From: CAYNJG01 sp964397295
GTDB taxonomy: Bacteria > Planctomycetota > Planctomycetia > Pirellulales > Pirellulaceae
Length of the DNA: 16,859 nucleotides
Direction: 5' to 3'
NCBI GenBank assembly: GCA_964397295.1
Contig: CAYNJG010000165.1
Location: 1 to 16,859, forward strand
Shown here one piece after another: positions 1 through 6,297 of the stretch (position 1 is the stretch's first letter; every line of letters starts with the position of its first letter). Made by a program: the position numbers and the translations under genes. Under the pieces are notes generated by a model. The model was given only the letters and a program-made list of their open reading frames with translations. It made no database searches and had not been told where the DNA came from.

Positions 1-1
1 G

Positions 2-973
2 CGCATTCCAGGCGGTGCGTTGCGTGCAGCGACGAAGATTTCAACACTGCAAGTGAATCTTGGTTTGTTTTGCAATCTCGCGTGCAAGCATTGCCACGTG
101 AGTTCTTCTCCGATTAGGACGGGCGCAAACGAGAACATGTCGCACGAAGTCGCGGTACGGGTCGTCGACTGGTTGGGTGCGAACTCTGATATCAAGACCA
201 TTGATCTGACTGGCGGTAGCCCCGAAGCCAATCCGCAATTCAAGATGGTCGTTGAGGAAGCTCGTAAGTTGGGCATCAGCGTGATGGATCGCTGTAACCC
301 GACGATTATCGGCTACGAAAACGCGAACGGCGAAAAGTACGATTGGATCCCGGACTTCCTCGCAGGTCACGAGGTCACGGTCGTCGCATCGTTGCCGTGT
401 TACTTGGAAGACAATGTGCAGCAGCAACGTGGCATGGGTAGTTTTGATGCGTCCATTCACGGCTTGCGAAAGTTGAATGAGGTTGGCTACGGAAGTGATC
501 CGCGTTTGAAGCTGAACCTGGTTTACAATCCCAACGGGCCGCACTTGCCTCCGCCCGTTGGCAAGCTCTCCGATGCGTACCACTCGGAGCTTGCGTCGCG
601 TTACGGGATCGAGTTCAACGAACTCTGGACGATCACCAATATGCCAATCCAGCGTTGGCGGGATGATTTGCATCGACGTGGTGAGCTCGAGTCCTATATG
701 CGATTGATTGTGGACGCGTTCAATCCAGAGACGGTGGATGGATTGATGTGTCGCCATCAGATCCACATTGATAGCCAGGGCAACCTGTTCGATTGCGACT
801 TCAACTATGCCCTTTCTTTGCCAACGCCCACGGGCAAATCGCGAAAGTTGTGGGACGTTAGTTTGAAAGAACTCGAGCAACGCCAGATCGCCACCGCCGA
901 CCACTGTTATGGCTGTACGGCGGGCTGTGGCAGTAGCTGTGGCGGTTCGCTTGTCGAAGATGACAGTGAGTGA
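2..973 (+). CDS. arsS: Radical SAM/Cys-rich protein, ArsS-like (5' partial)
   Basis: The reading frame is open to the left edge, so the true start lies outside the window. A TTG at 20 is in frame but is unlikely to be the start, because residues just before it (IPGGAL) match the lead-in expected before the radical SAM core. The CxxxCxxC iron-sulfur motif (CNLACKHC) is at about 71-94, followed by the LTGGSPE strand typical of radical SAM TIM barrels. The C-terminus has a Cys-rich tail, CYGCTAGCGSSCGG, at about 905-946, plus Cys residues in MCRHQ and DCDFN. This architecture (radical SAM plus DUF3641-type Cys-rich domain) is that of proteins annotated as arsenosugar biosynthesis ArsS, cytosolic enzymes that transfer a 5'-deoxyadenosyl group to dimethylarsenite. 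Many bacterial members lack a tested substrate, and no arsM methyltransferase is visible here, so the family is firm but the arsenic role is inferred. Confidence 0.85.
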   Translation, partial: RIPGGALRAATKISTLQVNLGLFCNLACKHCHVSSSPIRTGANENMSHEVAVRVVDWLGANSDIKTIDLTGGSPEANPQFKMVVEEARKLGISVMDRCNPTIIGYENANGEKYDWIPDFLAGHEVTVVASLPCYLEDNVQQQRGMGSFDASIHGLRKLNEVGYGSDPRLKLNLVYNPNGPHLPPPVGKLSDAYHSELASRYGIEFNELWTITNMPIQRWRDDLHRRGELESYMRLIVDAFNPETVDGLMCRHQIHIDSQGNLFDCDFNYALSLPTPTGKSRKLWDVSLKELEQRQIATADHCYGCTAGCGSSCGGSLVEDDSE

Positions 974-981
974 AGTTTCTT

Positions 982-1002
982 CGTGAACGGTAGTTGTTCA
1001 CG
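982..1002. terminator. Hairpin just after the radical SAM gene
   Basis: A perfect 7-bp stem, CGTGAAC (982-988) with GTTCACG (996-1002), encloses a 7-nt loop and begins 8 bases after the stop codon. There is no clean T tract behind it (TGATTGAAGCATTTT follows), so it is at best a weak terminator or a 3' end stabiliser. Confidence 0.3.
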
Positions 1003-1312
1003 TGATTGAAGCATTTTCACGAAATTTGGCGATTCTCTGAAAGAATGCACGGCCAGCCGTCATATGGCTGCAGGGATTGGGAGGATGGCAGACTCCGAGT
1101 ACGTCGTCGTCCATTCCTCGCGCGGCCGGGGTGATGGTGCGTTTTTAAACTAGTCCCCACTGTTTTGCACTCACCGCCGGTCGTGGTTTTGGGTATCGCC
1201 TAGGAGTGGATCAAGCCCTTCGCAGGCGGTTTAAATACCGATCGGCGAATGGCAAGGCTTCGAAGTCTCCAGCAGGCCAGTCACCTACGATCAGCGGAAA
1301 CTACGTCGTCGC

Positions 1313-1341
1313 AAACGCGCGAAAAACGAAAGCGTTTTTTT
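1313..1341 (+). terminator. Terminator-like hairpin with T tract
   Basis: AAAAACG (1322-1328), a 4-nt loop AAAG, and CGTTTTT (1333-1339) run into further T residues to 1341. An overlapping alternative stem pairs AAACGC (1313-1318) with GCGTTT (1332-1337). The stem is AT-rich, but the T7 run fits an intrinsic terminator. It lies 119 bases upstream of the preferred thioesterase start and about 340 bases after the radical SAM stop, so it could end a long 3' UTR or an unannotated RNA. Confidence 0.4.
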
Positions 1342-1396
1342 AAGGCCTCGCACCCTTGCTATCACAGATGACGGTCCAAATTCTTTTGTGACGGGC

Positions 1397-1402
1397 TATA
1401 AT
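1397..1402 (+). promoter_or_regulatory. Possible -10 box (TATAAT)
   Basis: A perfect TATAAT lies 58 bases upstream of the ATG at 1460. No convincing -35 hexamer is seen at 16-18 bp spacing, so the call is weak. If it is real, transcription would start near 1409, after the alternative GTG at 1388, which favours the ATG at 1460 as the start. Confidence 0.25.
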
Positions 1403-1459
1403 CACGCCTCGTCGGACGATTGTTCTGACTCGACTCAACCGTGGGCCAATGCACTAGAA

Positions 1460-1906
1460 ATGAATTCAACAAACGGTCCCCTCGCGGACTTTCCGGCCGT
1501 AGTCACGCTACCGATCATCTGGGGCGACATGGATGCTTACCAGCACGTGAACAACACGGTGCACTTTCGCTGGTTCGAGTCATCGCGTATTCGTTACATC
1601 GAGCTGGCGGGCATGCGCGAGCTACTCGATGCGCATCGTTTTGGTCCGATCTTGGCTTCGACGCGGTGCGATTACAAAAGGCAGCTGCGATATCCTGGCA
1701 ACGTAGAAATTGGCTCCCTGATCACTCGAGTCGGAAGATCGAGTATGGCGTTGTCGCATCGATTGGTGAATCAAGAAACGCAGGAGATTGCTGCCGAAGG
1801 TGAATCGACAGTCGTCATATTTGACTTCGAAAAGCAAAGGCCCGTCCGCATGCCTCAAGATGTCCGTGATGCGATCGAGAAGTTTCAGGGCGAATGCCCC
1901 GAGTAA
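1460..1906 (+). CDS. Acyl-CoA thioesterase, 4HBT (YbgC/FcbC-like) hotdog family
   Basis: The product is 148 residues from the ATG at 1460, a normal length for single-hotdog 4HBT enzymes. Residues 21-35 (WGDMDAYQHVNNTVH) match the family signature DxDxxGHVNN. The first or second Asp of that signature is the usual catalytic position, and the following FRWFESSRIRYIE is the typical long helix. These cytosolic enzymes hydrolyse acyl-CoA thioesters, and the substrate cannot be predicted here. An in-frame GTG at 1388 would add 24 residues of low-complexity, non-conserved sequence, and a TATAAT lies between the two starts, so the ATG was chosen, though neither start has a clear Shine-Dalgarno. The gene stops 16 bases from the stop of the convergent kinase gene and appears to stand alone. 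Confidence 0.85.
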   Translation: MNSTNGPLADFPAVVTLPIIWGDMDAYQHVNNTVHFRWFESSRIRYIELAGMRELLDAHRFGPILASTRCDYKRQLRYPGNVEIGSLITRVGRSSMALSHRLVNQETQEIAAEGESTVVIFDFEKQRPVRMPQDVRDAIEKFQGECPE

Positions 1907-1922
1907 TGCTTGCTGGACGGAG

Positions 1923-4610
1923 TCAAATAGCGCCCACGACTTTTCGGCTTCGCGTAGACAGAATCGAAAACGCATAGATGCCCAGCAGCGCGATCATAAC
2001 GCACGGAATTAATGCGTATCCAGCGTACCAGTGCGACAGATCGGCGGGCAGTGGAAATGCGTCGACCGCATGACGCACGAATTGAAAGCAAGCGAGCGAA
2101 ACGAGACCGAATCGCGTCAGGAGTACTGCGGCTGTCGTCCAAAAAAGCACATGCACAATGGCGTACTCCGGTGCGAGCAAGCTGAACTGTAAAACGAAGA
2201 ACAGCACGAATAGGACCGTCGCGATTCCCTTTACTCGGATCGGTAAGCGAATTGCGAACAAGAACATAAGCAGGAACATGCTGTCCGTAAGCGCGTACAA
2301 CCCACAATTCACGAGCTGCGAGAAACTCTCGCGCATGCCAAGCAGAACTTCTGGCGTCACACCGATCGTGGGTCTGGGCGTTATGCCCATTGTCAGCGCG
2401 ACAGCAATCCAAAGCTTCATCAACACGTGGCAAAGTATGCCAGCGGTTAGTCCAAGAAGAATGTCTCGCCCCAGTTCGCGGTCTCGGAACTGGCACCGCA
2501 GAAGTCGCGTCCAAGTAATCAGCGTCGTCGGCCAAAACCTGCGAACAAATGGCTCTAAAGCCAAGTAGAAACACCACATGACTGCGCCGATGAAAACGGC
2601 GGTCTGCAACCCGGTTAAGAATGTGCGTGAGTCGTGCGTAAGATTTCCCGTTAGCGTCGCGCCAAAGAGCCAGCCCACCAGAGTTAGTGCGATAGCGCTC
2701 CACGCAAGTGTCGCCGCGCCTTTGCGATCACTTCTTCCGCGATTCACATTGGTTCTCGCGACGATGCAGGCAAGTCCCAGCAGCAGGACGATCGCGATTC
2801 GCGTGGTATCCTCGATCGGCTTGCCTGGTGGAGCTGCATCCGGGTTTTCCTTAGGCCACATGACGCGACAAGCGGTAAGTTGGCCTCGAAACGTCGCGGC
2901 AAACAAACGCATAGCTTGTTTATCTGGAACATCTCGTTGTTTCCAAGTCAGCAATTGATCAAATGCCGTTTGCGGTGTGAACGAGTTCTCGGTTAGGTCG
3001 AATTCGCTAAAATCAACGCCGACCATCTCCTTCGTGAAGAACGTGCGAGGATCGAACGTTTGCGGTAGCGTATCGCGATCGACGCGTGGTGTGGTGTGAA
3101 AGTCAACTAGTCTTCCGTTCAAGTCCAGCCGAAGCACCACCATTCCCGGGGCGAACGGTGCCGGGTTATCGAACGTTACGCGTGTTGCCATTCGGCGGTC
3201 GGCCGACATCGGCAAGCGATGCATGCGATACCAATAGTGGTAGGCGTCGTGCTTGCGCATTGGCTCAGACGATGCTTTGGCGTCGAATTCGTTGTTTGTG
3301 AGAAAGCCATGTGCCTCACTTGGCCAATTCGCCTCTTCATCGGCGAAGTAACCTGTCGCGATAATAATCTGTCGTGCTTTATGCGCAAGAATGGCGGGCT
3401 CGAGTGGAAAGTCCACGTTATGAAGAAGTCCGCCCAAGCTGCCGATTGGCATACACAACAACGCGACCAAGCCAAGCAGCAACGCAGCGATGCAGCATTT
3501 GGCAAACGTGGGATGCATCACGTCAGTCAGCTGATGTTTCGCTGCGAGAAATTCTGGTGATGGGGTTTCGCCGGCAGCAAGAAGATCGTCAAGCTCCGAT
3601 GCCGGAATCGCATGCAGGACTTCTTCAGCAGAAAGCGGACGATCCGCTGGCAGCTTGGCAATGCATTGGCGAATCACTGGCTCAATTTCGGGGGCGATAT
3701 CGTGGCTCAGCTTTGGCGGTATCGGGTCCGAGTGAATGCGATTTACTTCGTCCAGGGTTGAACCAGAAATCACGCGTTGGCCGGAGAACATTTCTGCGAT
3801 CACTAATCCAAGCGAATATAAATCACTGCGGATCGTGCTTTCGCCAAACGCCACTTGTTCTGGAGACATATACGCTGGCGTACCAGCGGCGTCTTTCGTG
3901 GTCTGCTGAGAGAGAACTGCGAGCCCAAAATCCGTAATGCGAAGTTGGCCACGTCCGTCGATCATCACGTTGGCGGGTTTCAAATCACGGTGCAAGATGC
4001 CTTGCTGGTGAGCTGCGCTAAGTCCTGCGCAAAGCTGCCGTGATAGTTCGGTTGCCTTATTGTTGGGAAGGCGTCCGATACGTTGCAGGAGACTCTTTAG
4101 ATCCTCGCCGTCAATGTACTCCATCGAAAGGAATGATTGTCCGTCGACTTCGTCCACGTCGTAAACACGGCAAACGTTGGGGTGCGCAATCTCGCGGGCC
4201 AAGCGTACTTCCGCGTGAAGCCGCTGTTGTGCGGCATCGTTGCCAGCCAACTTGCGTCCCAGGAATTTAAGAGCGACTGACTGATCTAGTTTCAGATCAT
4301 CTGCGCGATAGACCTCCCCCATGCCGCCCATTCCCAGCAGCGATACGATTCGGTAACGAGCATTGATGACCTCACCGGGAAGGAATCGCCCATGGTGGGA
4401 ATCCAAATCGCCGTCGTCGTGACTCGCTTCCTCTAATACTTTGGGTAGCGTGATCGCAACCGCGACATCCACCGACCGCAAGGCATCGCAGCATGATTGA
4501 CACACCAGCACATGCTCCTCGGCTGCGTCGTAAGCCGAACCGTCAAGTTGCCCATTGGCAAATGCGGTTAGTGCTTCCGGACTAAGGTGGTTGGTGCTAC
4601 TGCTTTCCAT
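1923..4610 (-). CDS. Membrane Ser/Thr protein kinase with N-terminal zinc-finger motif and polytopic C-terminus
   Basis: The product is 895 residues from the ATG at 4610. The open frame extends to 4796, but the added 62 residues look non-coding and no start there has a good Shine-Dalgarno. Residues about 8-45 carry HVLVCQSCCDAL, an HxxxCxxC motif like the zinc-binding anti-sigma fold. A complete Hanks-type kinase follows: glycine loop GMGGMGEV (93-100), ATP-binding Lys115 in VALKFL, catalytic HRDLKPAN (207-214), DFG (227-229) and SPE (249-251). A transmembrane segment lies at about 373-397, then a roughly 200-residue probably extracytoplasmic region, then about seven to eight hydrophobic segments between 603 and 884. 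The motif LEPFVRRFWP (685-694) recurs, from memory, in membrane kinases paired with ECF sigma factors. The gene diverges from an ECF sigma gene 228 bp away, so the kinase probably senses an envelope signal and controls that sigma factor. The ligand is unknown. Confidence 0.9.
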   Translation of the reverse strand: MESSSTNHLSPEALTAFANGQLDGSAYDAAEEHVLVCQSCCDALRSVDVAVAITLPKVLEEASHDDGDLDSHHGRFLPGEVINARYRIVSLLGMGGMGEVYRADDLKLDQSVALKFLGRKLAGNDAAQQRLHAEVRLAREIAHPNVCRVYDVDEVDGQSFLSMEYIDGEDLKSLLQRIGRLPNNKATELSRQLCAGLSAAHQQGILHRDLKPANVMIDGRGQLRITDFGLAVLSQQTTKDAAGTPAYMSPEQVAFGESTIRSDLYSLGLVIAEMFSGQRVISGSTLDEVNRIHSDPIPPKLSHDIAPEIEPVIRQCIAKLPADRPLSAEEVLHAIPASELDDLLAAGETPSPEFLAAKHQLTDVMHPTFAKCCIAALLLGLVALLCMPIGSLGGLLHNVDFPLEPAILAHKARQIIIATGYFADEEANWPSEAHGFLTNNEFDAKASSEPMRKHDAYHYWYRMHRLPMSADRRMATRVTFDNPAPFAPGMVVLRLDLNGRLVDFHTTPRVDRDTLPQTFDPRTFFTKEMVGVDFSEFDLTENSFTPQTAFDQLLTWKQRDVPDKQAMRLFAATFRGQLTACRVMWPKENPDAAPPGKPIEDTTRIAIVLLLGLACIVARTNVNRGRSDRKGAATLAWSAIALTLVGWLFGATLTGNLTHDSRTFLTGLQTAVFIGAVMWCFYLALEPFVRRFWPTTLITWTRLLRCQFRDRELGRDILLGLTAGILCHVLMKLWIAVALTMGITPRPTIGVTPEVLLGMRESFSQLVNCGLYALTDSMFLLMFLFAIRLPIRVKGIATVLFVLFFVLQFSLLAPEYAIVHVLFWTTAAVLLTRFGLVSLACFQFVRHAVDAFPLPADLSHWYAGYALIPCVMIALLGIYAFSILSTRSRKVVGAI

Positions 4611-4838
4611 GTTTCGTCCGAGTGAAAGACAGACGTTGTCTCGACCATTGTATTTTGCCTGGACTGCGCCGGGAAATAATGCGACCCGATTTTGTTCCGA
4701 TTCCGCCATATGGACTGCATAAGCGGAAAAGAAGTTAAGCTTGATGACGCTATGCAGAGAATTTGGCTTGTCATTGCAGGGAGAGACAAACGACAATGGG
4801 TCTGTAGGTTCAACGATAGCGGAGACGAAACGGGATAA
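4611..4838. promoter_or_regulatory. Divergent intergenic region between kinase and sigma gene
   Basis: These 228 bp must hold the promoters of both the minus-strand kinase and the plus-strand sigma gene. No consensus -35/-10 pair was found on either strand, consistent with alternative sigma recognition, but that is only an inference. A GGGAGAG with ATG at about 4794 opens a frame that stops after three codons, so it is not a gene. Confidence 0.4.
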
Positions 4839-5432
4839 ATGGACGAGACTTCAAACAGCTTGCTGGTGGAGGTACGCGACAGCGCGAACCAAGAAGCTTG
4901 GCATACACTGTTCGATTGCTATACGCCGTTTGTCCGATCGATCCTGCTCGCGCGTGGAATCCAAGTAAGCGACCTTGATGACATAATGCAAAACGTTTTA
5001 TCCGTCGTGGTCCGCCGTATTCCTGAATTCGAACGTGAGCGCGTCGGATCGTTTCGAGCTTGGGTGCGGTCGATATGTGCGAATTGTCTGCTCGAGCACT
5101 ATCGGAAGAAAGGCAGAAAAGAAGCAACGGGTGATCGCGGAACGGGCGAAAGCAAAATGGCTCGCGTGCTTCAAGAACTCGCCGATCCCGTAAGCGACCT
5201 CAGTCGATATTGGGACGAAGAACACGATGCGTATCTGCTCGCGCGTTTGTTGACGAAGGTTGAGAACGAATTTCGTCCGAATACGTTCAATGCATTTCGA
5301 CGGTTGGCGATCGAAAACGAATCTGTTGACGAAGTTGCTGCAGATCTGGGGATGTCGGTGAACGCCGCTTTCGTCTCCCGTTCTAAAGTTCTCAAGCGTT
5401 TGCGTCAAATTGCGGCTGGCATGATTGACTAG
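4839..5432 (+). CDS. ECF-type RNA polymerase sigma factor (planctomycete STK-associated type)
   Basis: The product is 197 residues. The ATG at 4839 is preceded directly by an in-frame TAA (4836-4838), so no longer start is possible. Region 2 is at about 22-62 (LFDCYTPFVRSILLARG... DLDDIMQNV), with the DDxxQ element that helps bind the polymerase, followed by FRAWVRSICANCLLEHYRKK for -10 recognition. Region 4 at about 135-190 has the helix-turn-helix (VDEVAADLGMSVNAAFVSRSKVLKRLR) for -35 binding. The linker DPVSDLSRYWDEEHDAYL is characteristic of the planctomycete ECF groups found beside Ser/Thr kinases. No separate anti-sigma gene is adjacent. The divergent kinase carries an anti-sigma-like zinc motif and may replace it. 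Target promoters are unknown. Confidence 0.92.
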   Translation: MDETSNSLLVEVRDSANQEAWHTLFDCYTPFVRSILLARGIQVSDLDDIMQNVLSVVVRRIPEFERERVGSFRAWVRSICANCLLEHYRKKGRKEATGDRGTGESKMARVLQELADPVSDLSRYWDEEHDAYLLARLLTKVENEFRPNTFNAFRRLAIENESVDEVAADLGMSVNAAFVSRSKVLKRLRQIAAGMID

Positions 5433-5516
5433 CAAAAAATTGTTGACGTAAAACAAACTCTTTACGCACTGAAGCGTGTCTTTCCCGCAAACGTTCGGGG
5501 CTTTCGCGCAAGGATT

Positions 5517-5530
5517 TGTTTTGCAAAACA
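5517..5530. promoter_or_regulatory. 14-bp perfect palindrome (possible operator)
   Basis: TGTTTTG is followed immediately by its reverse complement CAAAACA. It lies between the sigma gene and the zinc-ribbon gene, 159 bases upstream of the latter's start. A palindrome of this length is expected about once by chance in a window of this size, so the call is tentative. Confidence 0.2.
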
Positions 5531-5688
5531 TTTCTGTTGTTCTGTCTGTAGGTAGTCTTCATACTGGGACTCAGAGAAAGGCACGGTTCTCCAAGATTCA
5601 GTTCCTTGGACTCAATGTTGCGGAACCAACATCTGAACAGAGAGTGGCATCTAGTTTCTTCCATTTCTTAACTGTGGAGGGTAGACGG

Positions 5689-5946
5689 ATGGACACTACC
5701 GAAACAACTGTTTCGTGCGGCCAATGCCGTAAATCGTTTCGTCTTTTGGAAACGAAGCCACGTCGTTCTGACTTGGCAAAACCAGCCAAATTGTCGCGTG
5801 CAATTCAGTGCGGACATTGCGGTCGCGCTTGTTGCGTCGCCTGCCAGCGCTCGGATCAACCGTGTTCCTGTGGGCAACGCAATTGGCGAAAAGTTTTCTT
5901 TGAGACGCTGAATCAACCTTGGTGGCAAAAGCTCCTCGGACGATAG
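5689..5946 (+). CDS. Small Cys-rich zinc-ribbon protein
   Basis: The product is 85 residues. A strong Shine-Dalgarno, GGAGG (5676-5680), sits 8 bases before the ATG at 5689 and decides the start. The same frame is open back to 5476, but that part has no such site and looks non-coding. Cys residues lie at 10, 13, 41, 44, 48, 49, 52, 59 and 61: CGQC opens one knuckle, CGHC plus CVAC forms a second, and CSC follows. This fits one or two structural zinc sites. No signal peptide or membrane segment is seen, and the tail is basic and aromatic (NWRKVFF...PWWQKLLGR). It is not a family I recognise. It follows the ECF sigma gene on the same strand with a 256-bp gap, so it may be part of that regulon or independent. 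Confidence 0.7.
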   Translation: MDTTETTVSCGQCRKSFRLLETKPRRSDLAKPAKLSRAIQCGHCGRACCVACQRSDQPCSCGQRNWRKVFFETLNQPWWQKLLGR

Positions 5947-5968
5947 CGTCAACGGGATAAGTAACTGA

Positions 5969-6121
5969 TTATTGTTTTTGCAACTCTTCGAGCTGCCTGC
6001 GTAGATCGTCTGCGCTCGAATCGAGATGCAAGGAACGCTCAAATAGCTCAACGGCTTCACCTTGGCGGTTGAGTTCCTTGAGCAGTTGCGCGCCCAGTGT
6101 CACGAAGGGTTTGAGAGGCGA
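5969..6121 (-). pseudogene. Orphan C-terminal TPR-like fragment
   Basis: The minus-strand frame ending at TAA 5969-5971 reads, over about its last 50 residues, like a helical TPR end: LGAQLLKELNRQGEAVELF then ERSLHLDSSADDLRRQLEEL. Further upstream the frame runs into the inverted repeat at 6178-6279 and loses any protein-like character. No ATG or Shine-Dalgarno precedes the TPR-like part. This looks like the surviving 3' end of a gene that once lay downstream of the DUF1501 gene on the same strand. Its left boundary is approximate. Confidence 0.45.
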
Positions 6122-6177
6122 TGGTCGCAGACGGTGGGAACCGACTCTAGTGCTACTAAATAAAACCAACAGGTTTT

Positions 6178-6279
6178 CGGAGCGACATGGAAAAGTGTGC
6201 CACTGCTGGCTTGTCCAGCAGTCCGTATCTAAGGTCAGTACTGCTGGGCAAGCCAGCAGTGGCACACGACATTGCTCCG
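6178..6279. repeat. Nested inverted repeat (REPIN-like pair of hairpins)
   Basis: Two 28-bp arms (6195-6222 and 6240-6267) are inverted copies with a single difference, separated by 17 bp. Each arm itself contains a perfect 8-bp hairpin: ACTGCTGG/CCAGCAGT with loop CTTGT at 6202-6222 and loop GCAAG at 6240-6260. Outside the arms, CGGAGC (6178-6183) and GCTCCG (6274-6279) extend the symmetry. Two mirrored short hairpins are the structure of REP doublets (REPINs) mobilised by RAYT transposases. From memory, similar CACTGCTGGCTTGCCCAGC repeats are frequent in Rhodopirellula-like genomes. The repeat begins 18 bases after the DUF1501 stop and could also act as a 3' hairpin for that operon. The short frames reading through it on both strands are not genes. 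Confidence 0.8.
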
Positions 6280-6297
6280 ATTTGGGCGTGTATCTAT

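Larger units (their letters stand above)
974..1387. other. Intergenic stretch without a convincing protein gene
   Basis: About 414 bases separate the radical SAM gene from the thioesterase region. No frame gives a recognisable protein. The longest starts give only 20-40 residue peptides without familiar motifs. It holds a hairpin at 982-1002, a small CAGCC/GGCTG dyad around 1053-1070, a CACCGCC...GGCGGT pair around 1170-1230, and a T-rich hairpin at its right end (1313-1341). It could encode an untranslated RNA, but no known RNA family was recognised. Confidence 0.45.

Noticed and set aside
41..904. Long minus-strand frame (287 codons)
   Set aside because: It lies wholly antisense to the radical SAM gene, whose motifs are clear, and its translation has no recognisable domain.
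1085..1153. Short frame with ATG right after GGGAGG
   Set aside because: The spacing between the purine run and the ATG is almost nil, and the product is only about 22 residues with no features.
1388..1459. GTG-initiated N-terminal extension of the thioesterase
   Set aside because: The extra 24 residues are not family-like, there is no Shine-Dalgarno, and a TATAAT lies inside the extension.
3374..3937. Plus-strand frame of 187 codons
   Set aside because: It is antisense to the kinase domain of the 1923-4610 gene, and its composition is that of a shadow frame.
4611..4796. 62-residue N-terminal extension of the minus-strand kinase
   Set aside because: The added residues have no domain, none of the starts has a Shine-Dalgarno, and the MESSS start places the zinc motif at the N-terminus as in similar kinases.
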